Source of the DNA: Kutzneria viridogrisea
Lineage (GTDB): Bacteria; Actinomycetota; Actinomycetes; Mycobacteriales; Pseudonocardiaceae
Reading direction: 5' to 3'
Length of the DNA: 64,000 nt
NCBI GenBank assembly: GCA_014138725.1
Contig: JACJID010000006.1
Coordinates: 301,001 to 365,000, forward strand
Shown here: piece after piece, positions 18,301 to 26,097 of the stretch
How positions within the stretch are numbered: the first letter of the stretch is position 1
Layout: each line of letters opens with the position of its first letter
Translations under genes and position numbers: made by a program
The notes under the pieces: model-generated
What the model was told of the DNA's origin: nothing
Seen by the model: only the letters and a program-made list of their open reading frames with translations
The model's database searches: none

Positions 18301-19399
18301 GCACCGCGTCGACCGCCCGGTCCTCCTGCGCGCGCTGCCTGCCCGCGGTGTCCAGCGCGGCCTCGGCCGCCGACCTGGACCGCGCCACGAGCTGCTCGCG
18401 GTCCTGTAGGTCGCGCAGCCCCCGGTACGCGGGCAGCTCCTTGAGTGCCTCGATCCGCGCTTCGAGTTGGCTGTCCTGGGATTCCTGTTGCGCCACAGCC
18501 TCTTCCGCGGTGACCCGCTCCTCGCGGGCTGCGATCAGCTTGCGTTCCAAGGAGTCCAGTTCGCTGCGCAGGGACTTCAGGCTCTTGCGGCCCGCGAGCA
18601 CCCGGTCACCCGCGGACCGCAGGCCGGACAGTGCGTAACCCGAGTACGTGCCCAGGAAGGCGCCCAGCGCGGTGTCCGCAGTGGACAGTCGGATGATGTT
18701 CTCGCGGATCGACTCCAGGTCGTCGAACGAGGTCGCCAGCTGCTCCACCATCGAGGAGTCCAACGGGGGCAGGGCATCCGAGAGGATCTGCTCCAGCTGG
18801 CCTTCCAACACCTTCAACCCCACGTCGGGGTTGCGCAGCGTGCGCTGCAAGTGCAGCAGGTCCGCGTAGCGCGCCGCGGGCACCCCGTACACCGTCTCGG
18901 CGACCTTGGCGCGGAACGCGGCGTCCTCGAACACGCAGTCCGCGCCGATCAGCTCACGCAGCTGCGCCGGGCCGACCGGCACCCGGTCCGGACCGGCCAG
19001 CCGCAGGTCCTGGCCCACCCTCGCCGGTGTGACGAACCGCCAGGAGTCGGTGATCTGCTGCGAGGTCTTCGAGGCCTTCACGCCGATACCGCAGGTCAGG
19101 TACTCACCCGGTGCGCGGTGCAGCTCCACCCAGGCGTAGCCGATCCGGTTCGGGCCGCCGTCGTAGTCGTCGAGCATCAGGCGCCGGATGCTCACCGTGT
19201 CGAAGCCCTTGGAGCCCAACTGGCGCAGGTCCCCGTCCAGGCACAGCGGGAGCAGCAGCTCCAGGGTGCGCGACTTGCCGGAACCGTTGGTGCCCTGGAA
19301 GATCGCCCGGCCGCCGGAGAAGTCGAAGACCTGCTCGGCGTACTGCCAGATGTTGACGATGCCGCCCCGGCTCAACGTCCACCGCGGACTCGTAGTCAC
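15320..19399 (-). CDS. JetC-like SMC ATPase (TIGR02680-type), Wadjet-like operon
   Basis: A 1359-aa SMC-like protein from GTG 19399, overlapping the upstream gene stop (GTGA). The ABC head is split: Walker A GTNGSGKS at residues 36-43, then ~1200 residues dominated by charged coiled coil with a central hinge-like globular part (~570-690), then the signature LSSGE (~1246) and Walker B LVLLDEA (~1283). The end THTTWDG is characteristic of the family. In Wadjet systems this subunit forms the loop-extruding motor that recognises plasmid DNA. The protein looks complete. The next gene should be jetD (nuclease) but is absent; a 98-bp palindrome and an exporter operon follow instead. Confidence 0.9.
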   Translation of the reverse strand: MTTSPRWTLSRGGIVNIWQYAEQVFDFSGGRAIFQGTNGSGKSRTLELLLPLCLDGDLRQLGSKGFDTVSIRRLMLDDYDGGPNRIGYAWVELHRAPGEYLTCGIGVKASKTSQQITDSWRFVTPARVGQDLRLAGPDRVPVGPAQLRELIGADCVFEDAAFRAKVAETVYGVPAARYADLLHLQRTLRNPDVGLKVLEGQLEQILSDALPPLDSSMVEQLATSFDDLESIRENIIRLSTADTALGAFLGTYSGYALSGLRSAGDRVLAGRKSLKSLRSELDSLERKLIAAREERVTAEEAVAQQESQDSQLEARIEALKELPAYRGLRDLQDREQLVARSRSAAEAALDTAGRQRAQEDRAVDAVLAVLRRLGQDIDAADELAGQARERLATAGLDAELCPQVPKMPSAEASSTTDKVRAKPDPESEPLAIDRRTLPPVQPQTLLDALSDAGRQAEQAASEARRRNALTLSLHERALKSDRQLRDVEELRRAARQAQLTATESAGRRNEAGQQLATAVDVWREQASRWTAGGPDSSVQYPMMPTAELLAEERGAARTARDNIRQWAAPKVHELRQQVVSAEQRLTELRATITEHEAEVVSLRSGGTNTAGDGAAFFRLVDFVPTLAEADQAGLEAALQASGLLTALVSADGKVSDPELAEVLAVAGPAAEGRSLAEVLVPAAEPGSPVSAEVVAKLLAAVGVAEDPAATTVPGLVVATSGAWRAGVLCGARAKSVAEFVGAGAREAARLRRIAELSEAVERLHTELAESERRCDEARERTTEWERHVEAFPDDGELIAAHARLTSARESAEESEARSQQLREEHGAAEDRWHASRAELVQAAAESGIAVADPETSTVDTEALERANRAASEARAAAEQLAEGLAGRCARTVADLMDAMNHHHAAVTDRTEAESAANALCTEYADRAHALDDLSSAIGSEAQEVSSQLSTLEEERRRVRRELPRTREHVVEVREQATKVETLLETKRSQLDSRGAEESSASTAFEEALAAPGIWTAAFPEQEPPADLDAALGVLAGAAERKGAGEGSVITKLQVLQTSLAGTHDIGAETTGGVLTVTVTGEDGPRPVAEAAKRVRERLAEQRGFLGERYQSIFADYLIRDLAERLRGQIEVAEDLCRRMNDVLDQARSSQGVHVQLEWRPSAALDERTKQALELVRTPLAERSEDQDDLLRQVITERIEAERDAHSSGYAEILARALDYRTWYSFTVRVRDSGPDGKPRVRRLRQLSSGETRLVSYVTLFAAAASFYDAVSSTEDELAPLRLVLLDEAFERLDDPTIARMLGLLVDLDMDWVITWPSGWGVSSKIPRMHIYDVLRPKNGRGVACTHTTWDGAGLDRDDP

Positions 19400-20637
19400 G
19401 ACTGACCTTCCTCATCGAACAGGGACCAACCGGGTTCCTCCTGGGGAGGCGGCGGTGCGGGCGGGGCGTTGCGGGCCGGTGTGTCGTCGGGCACGGGCAC
19501 CCAGCGGTGCGCGGTCGGCGCGACCAGCCAGCCGTCCTCGGGATGCTCGGTGGCCAAACCCATGCGCGCCAACAGGTCCAGCACCTCGGCGGTAAGTCGG
19601 TCGGGGTCCTCGGTGGCCTGCCGCGACCACGCGGCCGGGTAGTCCTCGACCAGCCGGGCGCAGATCGAGCGCAGCTGTGCCAGGCGGATCGGGTGCCGCC
19701 CGTCCGCACGCGGCTGCGGCGGCAGGTCGTCCTCGGCGAACAGCTCCGGGTCGGGGTCGGCGATCAGCTCGGGCAGTGCCAGCAGGGCGATCCGGGACAC
19801 CGTGCCCGAACCGGGGAACAGCACGTCGGTCAGGTAGTCCTCCGGGTCGGTGACGGCCACGCCCTCCAACCTGGTCTCGGTGATCAGCCCGAAGCTGCGC
19901 TCCAGCAGGGCCGACTCGCGCCGCTGGTGGCGCAGCAGCCACTCCGACTGCTCCTGGGGCAGGTCGGAGCGCAGCACAACGGGATTCTCCACCAGCTTGC
20001 GGCGCACCGAGTGCTCGGCTCCACGCGGGCCGGGCCGGGCGGCCAGTTCCACCAGGTGCGCGGGGTCCTCGGCCTCCAGCAGCGGGCCGGACAGCAGTTG
20101 GCCCAGCAGGTCGGTGTCGATGGTGATCAGCGCCTCGGCCGGGCCGTCACTGCCCCACGGGGCCACCGTGCCCTCGGTCTCGCTGATCACGCCGAGGGAC
20201 AGCAGGTGCCGCAGGGCCGCGGTCAGCGCGCGCCGGTCCGGCAGGTCGTCGGTGACCCTGACCCCAGCCTCCACCGCCGCCGAACGCACGTCGGTGACCA
20301 GCCTGGACAGCAGCACCTGTCGGCCGACACCGGTCAGCGCGGCCATGGTCAGCGCCAGGTAGGCGTAGCCGCGCGGGGACAGCGAGGACTCGCCGCGGCT
20401 GGGGTCGTTGCCCGGACCCGGCTTGTACAGGCGGGCGAAGCGGCGCTCCACCACCAGCCGGTAGCCCAGCAGCCCCGAGAACAGGTCCTGTAGTGCGGCG
20501 CGGTGCCGGTAGACCAGCGGCAGCAGATCGCCGTCCGGGCCCTCGGCGCGCAGCAGTGGCCGCCTCAGCAGCACCCGCGCGCAGCGGACCACGTTGGCGG
20601 CGTCGATGTCGGACATGCCGTCCAGCACGTCTTTCAC
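19396..20637 (-). CDS. JetB-like KITE-type subunit (DUF2398/TIGR02678)
   Basis: A 413-aa protein, GTG 20637, overlapping the jetA-like stop by 4 bp. Winged-helix-type segments are seen around residues 80-170 (LSPRGYAYLALTMAAL, ALTAALRHLLSLGVIS) and a C-terminal tail GWSLFDEE typical of the DUF2398/TIGR02678 family. In the SMC plasmid-defence complexes this is the MukE/KITE-like partner bridging the kleisin and the SMC heads. It has no catalytic motif of its own. The tight overlaps on both sides indicate a single translationally coupled operon. The JetB label follows gene order and size; published subtype names for this cassette vary. Confidence 0.88.
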   Translation of the reverse strand: MKDVLDGMSDIDAANVVRCARVLLRRPLLRAEGPDGDLLPLVYRHRAALQDLFSGLLGYRLVVERRFARLYKPGPGNDPSRGESSLSPRGYAYLALTMAALTGVGRQVLLSRLVTDVRSAAVEAGVRVTDDLPDRRALTAALRHLLSLGVISETEGTVAPWGSDGPAEALITIDTDLLGQLLSGPLLEAEDPAHLVELAARPGPRGAEHSVRRKLVENPVVLRSDLPQEQSEWLLRHQRRESALLERSFGLITETRLEGVAVTDPEDYLTDVLFPGSGTVSRIALLALPELIADPDPELFAEDDLPPQPRADGRHPIRLAQLRSICARLVEDYPAAWSRQATEDPDRLTAEVLDLLARMGLATEHPEDGWLVAPTAHRWVPVPDDTPARNAPPAPPPPQEEPGWSLFDEEGQS

Positions 20638-22175
20638 TGCCCGGCCTCCAGAACCACCGAAGCGTTGTGCAGGGTCAGCGTGCCGCCCGCGGTCGCGATC
20701 CTCGTCGTGCGCCCCTGCTCCGGGGTCACCGTCAGCCGCAGCCCACGCACCGGGTCGGCGGCGCTGCCGGTGTCCTCGGCCCGCTCGCGCTGGGCCATCG
20801 CCATCGTCAACAGCTCGCAGAACACGTCCAGCGCCCCGCTGGACAGCTCCGCGTCCTCGATCTTGGGCGCGGCCCCGACCAGCTCGGAGACCGCCTCGGC
20901 CCGCTGCTGGTCCACCTGGCGGGCCTCGTTGAGCAGCGCGTGCTCGGTGATCGGGTCGTCCATGATCCGCGAGGTGCGGCCGCGCGCACCGCGGTCGCCC
21001 CGGCTGCGCACGCTCACCGTCACGTCCAGCACCGGGCCGTCCCGCCAGGGTGTGTGCTCGTCGTCACCGTCGTGCTCCGGCGCGGGCAGCAGGTTGCGCG
21101 CCGAGTACAGGCCGAACGCCGCCGCGTACAGGCAGTGCGCCTGGTCCGGCTCGGCGGAGTCGAACCAGGACGCCAGCTTGAGCAGCTCCGCGCGCCGACC
21201 CGGCAGCAGGCCGCCGCCCGAGGTCGCGCGCTTGACGCTGGCCAGCAGCGAGCCGATCGCCCGGCCGGTGGCCTCCCGCAGCGCGGTGACCTGGCTGGGC
21301 CGTCCCGGCCGGTCCACGAACCAGTCGGTCAGCTCCTGCCAGTCCGCCGTGGTACGGCCGCGGGACCGCTCGATCTCCGCGCCCAGACCGTCGGCCGGGC
21401 CGAGCAGCCGCAGCAGTTCGGTACGGCCCCTGGCCAGCTGCGCCAGTGAGTCCGCGATGGCCGGGGTGTGCCGCAGCACGTCCTCGACCACCATCTGGAT
21501 GTACTCCACGAGCAGGTTGCGGAACCCGGAGATCTCGTCCGGGGCCAGGTGGTGCCGGGTGACGATCTGCCCCAGGTAGGCGTAGAAGTCGCGGACCGTC
21601 ACGGCCAGCTCGGCGTGTTGCAGGAACAGGGTGGTGACCTGCTCGGCCAGCGCCTCCCTGGCCCGCCTGGCCCCCGGCCCGCCCTCGGTGAACACCGCGT
21701 CGGACAGTGACCGGCCCAGCTGGCCCAGCCCGCGCTCGATCGCGGGCAGCAGCTCGCGGGACACCTCGCGGGCGCCCTCGGGCACGCGCAGCAGCTCGTC
21801 CACGTCCCGCTGCACCCGCACGGCGAGCTTGCTGACCTGGTAGCGCACGCTGCCGTGCTGGAACTCGGCGATGCTCGACGCGATCACCTCGCGCCGCCCC
21901 GGCACCAGGTTGCCCCACTCCACCAGCTGCTTGAGCCGGGCGATCACGTTCTCGATCCGGGACTCGCCCGGTTCGACCAGGCCGTCCCGCTCGGCGGCGG
22001 CCAGCTTCGCCGCGACCTCGCCCGCCGACAGGTCGGCCAGCAGGGTCGAGGCGAACAGCCGCATCGTGGTCAGGTAGGTGCGGTGGTGCTCGCGCGGCTG
22101 GAGGTAGGCGTACAGCAGCAGCCGCCGGTCGGTCGTCTGGTCGTACAACTGCTCCTGCTCCACGGTCGGCCACAC
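20634..22175 (-). CDS. JetA-like kleisin-type subunit (DUF2397/TIGR02677)
   Basis: 513 aa if started at GTG 22175; an in-frame GTG at 22226 would add 17 residues but would begin next to a 19-bp palindrome (22207-22225) that looks like an operator, so the shorter start is preferred. The N-terminus (LYDQTTDRRLLLYAYLQ) and helical body fit DUF2397/TIGR02677, the first gene of the four-gene DUF2397-DUF2398-TIGR02680-DUF2399 cassette found sporadically in actinobacteria and other phyla. Its proposed role is the MukF/kleisin-like linker of the SMC complex. It is first in the operon and diverges from cobD. The MukF analogy is family knowledge; nothing catalytic is visible. Confidence 0.87.
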   Translation of the reverse strand: MWPTVEQEQLYDQTTDRRLLLYAYLQPREHHRTYLTTMRLFASTLLADLSAGEVAAKLAAAERDGLVEPGESRIENVIARLKQLVEWGNLVPGRREVIASSIAEFQHGSVRYQVSKLAVRVQRDVDELLRVPEGAREVSRELLPAIERGLGQLGRSLSDAVFTEGGPGARRAREALAEQVTTLFLQHAELAVTVRDFYAYLGQIVTRHHLAPDEISGFRNLLVEYIQMVVEDVLRHTPAIADSLAQLARGRTELLRLLGPADGLGAEIERSRGRTTADWQELTDWFVDRPGRPSQVTALREATGRAIGSLLASVKRATSGGGLLPGRRAELLKLASWFDSAEPDQAHCLYAAAFGLYSARNLLPAPEHDGDDEHTPWRDGPVLDVTVSVRSRGDRGARGRTSRIMDDPITEHALLNEARQVDQQRAEAVSELVGAAPKIEDAELSSGALDVFCELLTMAMAQRERAEDTGSAADPVRGLRLTVTPEQGRTTRIATAGGTLTLHNASVVLEAGQ

Positions 22176-22206
22176 TAATGGGCCCGCGCCCCACGCCTGG
22201 GCCACC

Positions 22207-22225
22207 TGTCGCCAAACGGGTGACA
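22207..22225. promoter_or_regulatory. Possible operator between jetA-like gene and cobD
   Basis: TGTCGCC-AAAC-GGGTGACA is a 19-bp inverted repeat (TGTCgCC against TGTCaCC) lying between the divergent jetA-like and cobD starts. It is placed where a repressor or activator could control either gene. No protein partner can be named from the sequence. Confidence 0.3.
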
Positions 22226-22263
22226 CCTGGGGCGATACCGTTCGGAGTATCGGACTCGGCGAG

Positions 22264-23223
22264 GTGGGGGTGGCACGGGTGAGTTTGGCGCGGGCAGTGG
22301 GCCTGGTGCTCGGTGCGGCGGCGGACGCGGTGTTCGGCGATCCCCGTCGCTGCCACCCGGTCGCGGCGTTCGGCCGGGCGGCATCCGCGCTGGAGCAGCT
22401 CGCCTACCGGGACAGCAAGGTCGCGGGTGTGCTCTACACCGGGGCGCTCACCGGCGGCGCCGCCCTACTCGGTCTCGCCGTGGAACGCGCCGGTCGCAGG
22501 CACCCGCTGATCCGCGTGGTCAGCACGGCCGCGGCCACCTGGGTCGTGCTCGGCGGCGCCTCCCTGGCCGACGAGGGCACCGCCATGGGCCGGTCGCTGG
22601 GCGCCAGCGAGATCGAGGACGCCCGCGCGCGGCTGCCCAACCTGTGCGGCCGCGACCCGAAGAGCCTGGACGCCGCGGGCCTGGCCAGGGCCACCGTGGA
22701 GTCCGTGGCCGAGAACACCTCCGACGCCGTGGTCGCCCCGCTGCTGTGGGGCGCCGTGGCCGGGGTGCCCGGTCTGCTCGTCTATCGCGCCGCCAACACG
22801 CTCGACGCGATGGTCGGCCACCGCTCCCCGCGCTACGCGAGGTTCGGCTGGGCCTCGGCCCGGCTCGACGACGTGCTCAACCTCGTGCCCTCCCGCGTCG
22901 CCGCGATGCTGACCGCCGTGTCCGCGCCCGTGGTCGGCGGCTCCGCGCGCGGTGCGTGGCAGACCTGGCGCCGCGACGCCTCCGCGCACCCCAGCCCCAA
23001 CGCGGGCCAGATCGAATCGGCCTTCGCCGGTGCCCTGGAGATCCGGCTCGGGGGTCGCACCGTGTACTCGCACGGCGCCGAGGAGCGCCCCGTGCTCGGC
23101 CACGGCCGCAGCCCCGACGCCGGTCACGTCACGCGCGCGGTCGAGTTGTCACGAGTCGTCGGCGCCCTGTCCGCAGCCGCCTCCGCCGTGCTCGCCACCG
23201 CCCTGGGCCTGCGTAAACGCTAG
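22264..23223 (+). CDS. cobD: Adenosylcobinamide-phosphate synthase CobD/CbiB
   Basis: A 319-aa membrane protein (GTG 22264; GTG 22270 is an alternative). It contains the CobD/CbiB hallmarks near the start, GDPRRCHPVAAFGR, the core ATVESVAENTSDAVVAPLLW, and ANTLDAMVGHRSPRY, plus several membrane helices. CobD attaches the aminopropanol arm to adenosylcobyric acid in cobalamin synthesis. A cobC-type aminotransferase lies 3 kb away at 26098, and the neighbourhood order matches mycobacteria. Its stop codon abuts the 107-bp DnaA-box repeat, and the next gene is convergent. Confidence 0.95.
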   Translation: MGVARVSLARAVGLVLGAAADAVFGDPRRCHPVAAFGRAASALEQLAYRDSKVAGVLYTGALTGGAALLGLAVERAGRRHPLIRVVSTAAATWVVLGGASLADEGTAMGRSLGASEIEDARARLPNLCGRDPKSLDAAGLARATVESVAENTSDAVVAPLLWGAVAGVPGLLVYRAANTLDAMVGHRSPRYARFGWASARLDDVLNLVPSRVAAMLTAVSAPVVGGSARGAWQTWRRDASAHPSPNAGQIESAFAGALEIRLGGRTVYSHGAEERPVLGHGRSPDAGHVTRAVELSRVVGALSAAASAVLATALGLRKR

Positions 23224-23330
23224 TTGTCCACAGGCGGCGAGTTATGCACATGTGGATCTTGGTGAAGGTTGGGTGTCGGGGGTGGGCGGTAGACTGGTGA
23301 CGGGGTCGCCCCCCTGGGAGTGGCGGGGGA
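23224..23330. repeat. 107-bp intergenic repeat with DnaA-box pair, copy A
   Basis: Matches 29803-29909 without gaps at 83 of 107 positions by my count. It contains TTGTCCACA (23224-23232) and TTATGCACA (23242-23250), DnaA-box-like 9-mers 18 bp apart, a CACATGTG palindrome, a shared GCGGTAGACTGG block (TAGACT at 23290 resembles a -10 box) and a strongly conserved GGGGTCGCCCCCC block. It fills the gap between convergent cobD and SURF1 genes. Confidence 0.85.
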
Positions 23331-23353
23331 TTGTCACCAGGTAGGCGGGCGAT

Positions 23354-24181
23354 TCAGCTGCTCGTGCTGGCCTGTTCGCGGGCCTCGTCCTCGGCCAGGA
23401 TCTCGGCCACCGACTTGCGCTTGGGGCGCTGCGTGACCTCCTTGTCCAGTGCCCCGCCGGGCCGGGCCTCCCGCCAGCTGAAGTAGGCCCAGCCGAACAG
23501 GGCCATGGTGCCGAAGATGATCCACTGCACGGCGTAGGAGAAGAACGGGCCGGAGTCCAGCTGCGGCAGGGGCAGCGCGTTGACCACCCCGGGCTGGTTC
23601 GGTTCCAGCTGGAAGTAGCCGGGGGTGATCGTCAGCTTGGAGGTCTGCACGACGGCGACCGCGCTCACCTGGTACACCTGCGGCCTGCTCGCGGTCAGGA
23701 TCGGGGCGCGGCTGTCCAGCGGCTCGTCGGCCCGCACCCGCGCGACCAGGGTGACCTCCCCGCCGGGCGCGGCCGGGTAGTCGGGGATCTCCTTGCCGGG
23801 TTGCAGCTCCTGGTAGCCGCGGTCGACCAGCACGATCCGGCCGTCACGCAGCCGGAACGGGGTGAGCACCTCGGAGGCGGGCTTGCCCTGCACGGTCCGC
23901 AGCCGGGCCACGGCCTCACCCTCGGGCAGGTAGCCGCCGGTCAGCGAGACCAGCCGCCACTCGATCTTGCCCGCGGGCTCGCCACCAGCGGGAACGAGCT
24001 GCTCCAGTGGCACGGCCGAGCTGCTGAACGAGTTCTGCAACGCGGAGTTCTGTGCCTCCTGGTCGCTGTTGCGACCGAACTGCCACGGAGCGAGCACGGC
24101 GTAGCAGGATCCGGCGAAGACGAACACCACCAACGTCAACGCCACCCAGCCGGGCTGGAACAGGAACCGGAACCGCACCAC
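23354..24181 (-). CDS. SURF1-family membrane protein
   Basis: A 275-aa protein (GTG 24181). It has two membrane helices, at ~12-32 and ~213-235, flanking a large extracytoplasmic domain, with the SURF1 signatures WQFGRN near the first helix, VLVDRGY in the middle and YFSWRE after the second helix. SURF1 proteins assist assembly of haem-copper cytochrome c oxidase. The gene is last in a tightly packed reverse-strand operon (phosphatase, kinase, DUF1349, SURF1). The SURF1/ptpA neighbourhood is conserved in mycobacteria. It is convergent with cobD across repeat copy A. Confidence 0.92.
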   Translation of the reverse strand: MVRFRFLFQPGWVALTLVVFVFAGSCYAVLAPWQFGRNSDQEAQNSALQNSFSSSAVPLEQLVPAGGEPAGKIEWRLVSLTGGYLPEGEAVARLRTVQGKPASEVLTPFRLRDGRIVLVDRGYQELQPGKEIPDYPAAPGGEVTLVARVRADEPLDSRAPILTASRPQVYQVSAVAVVQTSKLTITPGYFQLEPNQPGVVNALPLPQLDSGPFFSYAVQWIIFGTMALFGWAYFSWREARPGGALDKEVTQRPKRKSVAEILAEDEAREQASTSS

Positions 24182-24194
24182 CCCACGGTATGCC

Positions 24195-24755
24195 TCAGCC
24201 CTCGGTGAGCTCCAACCGGTCGAACCGCACAGCGCAGCCAGGGCCGTCCGGGGAAGCGCACATCACACCCGCCCACACCTGCTCATCGGGCGCGAACCAG
24301 GCCAGCCGCAGCATCGTCAGCGGCTCGGCCCCGTCCAGCCCGTACCGCACGGTCAGCGTGTCCCCGGTGCGCCGCACCTCGATCGTGACCTGCTCGGCGT
24401 CCCGGATCGGCGTCACCGACCAGTCCGAAACGCCCCTGGTCAGCACGGCACTGGCCTGCTGGTGGCCGTCGACCAGCTCGATCCCGGTCTTCAGCCAGTT
24501 CTCCGGATCGGTCCGCACCATCGCGCCCGCCTGGTCGTACTGGTGCGTGTACGCCCCGGTGAACGTCGTGACCAGCCGGAAGTCGCCCGCGATCCGCCGT
24601 GCGAACAGGTGCCCGGTGTCCCGGACGAACCCGTAGTGGGTGACCCGCCAGAAGTCGGTGTCCGGATCGGTGTGCACCGTCAGCCCGGAATCGACCGACC
24701 ACCGCCCCGGCTCGTTCAGCCACTGCCAGTCCGCGAACCCGAATGCTTCGATCAC
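24195..24755 (-). CDS. DUF1349-family concanavalin-like protein
   Basis: A 186-aa soluble protein (GTG 24755, 10 bp after the kinase stop). The pattern is that of the DUF1349 / YesU-like beta-sandwich: WLNEPGRWSVDSG at the start, TDFWRVTHYGFVRDTGH, FTGAYTHQYDQAGAMVR, LKTGIEL, and a C-terminal CASPDGPGCAVRFD. These proteins have a jelly-roll lectin-like fold and are suspected to bind sugars; a reaction is not established. It follows a fructosamine-kinase-like gene directly, so a role with glycated substrates is possible. That link is inference from position. Confidence 0.85.
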   Translation of the reverse strand: MIEAFGFADWQWLNEPGRWSVDSGLTVHTDPDTDFWRVTHYGFVRDTGHLFARRIAGDFRLVTTFTGAYTHQYDQAGAMVRTDPENWLKTGIELVDGHQQASAVLTRGVSDWSVTPIRDAEQVTIEVRRTGDTLTVRYGLDGAEPLTMLRLAWFAPDEQVWAGVMCASPDGPGCAVRFDRLELTEG

Positions 24756-24765
24756 CAGCCGACTA

Positions 24766-25623
24766 CTACCCCATGAGCGCGGCGCGGGCCGCTGCCGCCG
24801 CCTGTTCGGCGTACGACCCGCCGAACAGCACGACGTGCACCAGCAGCGGGAACAACTGGTGCAGCGAGATCCGCCGCTGCCAGCCCTCAGCGAGCGGGGC
24901 CACCTCCAGGTAGCCGCCGAGCACGTGCTCCAGATGCGGGCAGCCGAACAGGTACAGCATCGCGAGATCGGTCTCACGGTGGCCGCCGTGCGCCGCCGGG
25001 TCGATCAACCAGGCGCGGCCGTCGGCGGCCCAGTGCACGTTGCCCGACCACAGGTCCCCGTGCAGCCGCGCGGGCGGCTCAGCCGGACCGGCCAGGTCCT
25101 CGACGCGCTCGCACACCTGCGCGATCACCGCGGCCTGCGCGCCGGACAGGCTCGCCGAGTCCACGGCGTCGCGCAGGTACGGCTCGATCCGCTGCTCGGC
25201 GTACCAGCGCGGCCAGTGCTCCGCCGGGGCGTAGCTCATCGGTGCACGGCCGATCCACCCGCGCTGCGGAGCACCAGGTGGGGGCGCCCCGAAAGCGTTT
25301 GCGCCCGCCTGGTGCAGAGCCGCCAGCGCGCGTCCCAACTGCTCGGCCGCCGCCGTGCTCGACGGCCCCGGCTCGACCTGCTCCATCACCAGCCAGCGGT
25401 CGTCGTGGCCCCGTAGCCCCGGCATGGGCACCGCCCCGGACTCGGCCAGCCACTCCAGGGACGCCGCCTCGGCCCGCGCGGCGCCCGGCCCACAGCCCTG
25501 CTTGGCGACCACCAGGTCCCCGTCGGCGAACTCCACCTCGTAGACCCCGGCACCGAGGCCGTGGGCGGACACCGGCTCGCCGCCGACGATCTCGGCGACG
25601 GCCGCCAGTACCGGCTCGGTCAC
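24766..25623 (-). CDS. Fructosamine kinase family protein
   Basis: A 285-aa kinase-fold protein starting at 25623, overlapping the stop of the upstream phosphatase gene by 4 bp. The aminoglycoside/fructosamine kinase active site is clear: LHGDLWSGNV (catalytic Asp and Asn) followed by LIDPAAHGGHRETDLAM (metal-binding Asp). N-terminal LVVAKQG supplies the ATP-anchoring Lys. Family members phosphorylate ketoamines formed by protein glycation, which then detach. Length and motifs are normal. Aminoglycoside phosphotransferase activity is a less likely alternative. Confidence 0.9.
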   Translation of the reverse strand: MTEPVLAAVAEIVGGEPVSAHGLGAGVYEVEFADGDLVVAKQGCGPGAARAEAASLEWLAESGAVPMPGLRGHDDRWLVMEQVEPGPSSTAAAEQLGRALAALHQAGANAFGAPPPGAPQRGWIGRAPMSYAPAEHWPRWYAEQRIEPYLRDAVDSASLSGAQAAVIAQVCERVEDLAGPAEPPARLHGDLWSGNVHWAADGRAWLIDPAAHGGHRETDLAMLYLFGCPHLEHVLGGYLEVAPLAEGWQRRISLHQLFPLLVHVVLFGGSYAEQAAAAARAALMG

Positions 25624-26078
25624 AGGTTCTCGCGCACCCAGTCGAGCAGCCCCGGCATGGCCGCCTCGATCATCGCCAGCACGTCCTCGAACCCCTCGGG
25701 CCCGCCGTAGTACGGGTCGGGCACGTCCAGGTCCTCGCCCGCGGCGGGGTCGAACGAGCGCAGCAACCGCACCCGTTCGGGGTCGTCCGCGATGCGCCGC
25801 AGCGTGCGCGCGTGCCCCGAGTCCAGGGCCACGAGCAGGTCGGCATCCAGGTGCCGGCCGTCCACCTGGGCCGCGACGTGCTCGGTCGGGTAGCCGTGCT
25901 CGGCCAGGGTCCGCGTGGCGCGCTCGTCCGCCGCCTCACCCGCGTGCCAGCCACCGGTCCCGGCACTGCTCACGTCCACGACATCGGCCAGCCCAGCTGT
26001 TCGCAGCTGCTCCCCGAAGACCAGCGCGGCCATCGGTGATCGGCAGATGTTGCCCGAGCAGACGAAGCTGATGTGCAT
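25620..26078 (-). CDS. ptpA: Low-molecular-weight protein tyrosine phosphatase
   Basis: A 152-aa protein; the ATG at 26078 puts the P-loop at its usual N-terminal position (C7-SGNIC-R13-S14, the CX5R motif). The catalytic general acid sits in DVPDPYYGG near residue 120. It removes phosphate from tyrosine in signalling or effector proteins. It heads a reverse-strand operon, with its stop overlapping the kinase gene, and lies only 19 bp from the divergent cobC-like gene. Position next to SURF1 and cobC matches mycobacterial ptpA; the adjacent ptkA kinase found there is not seen here. Confidence 0.93.
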   Translation of the reverse strand: MHISFVCSGNICRSPMAALVFGEQLRTAGLADVVDVSSAGTGGWHAGEAADERATRTLAEHGYPTEHVAAQVDGRHLDADLLVALDSGHARTLRRIADDPERVRLLRSFDPAAGEDLDVPDPYYGGPEGFEDVLAMIEAAMPGLLDWVRENL

Positions 26079-26083
26079 CCTCT

Positions 26084-26089
26084 TAGACT
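26084..26089 (+). promoter_or_regulatory. Putative -10 box for leaderless cobC transcript
   Basis: TAGACT lies 8 bases before the cobC ATG (26098) in a divergent gap of only 19 bp. At that spacing transcription would start at or next to the ATG and give a leaderless mRNA, common in actinobacteria. No convincing -35 box is visible and no ribosome-binding site precedes the ATG, which supports the idea. Confidence 0.4.
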
Positions 26090-26097
26090 TCCACGCG

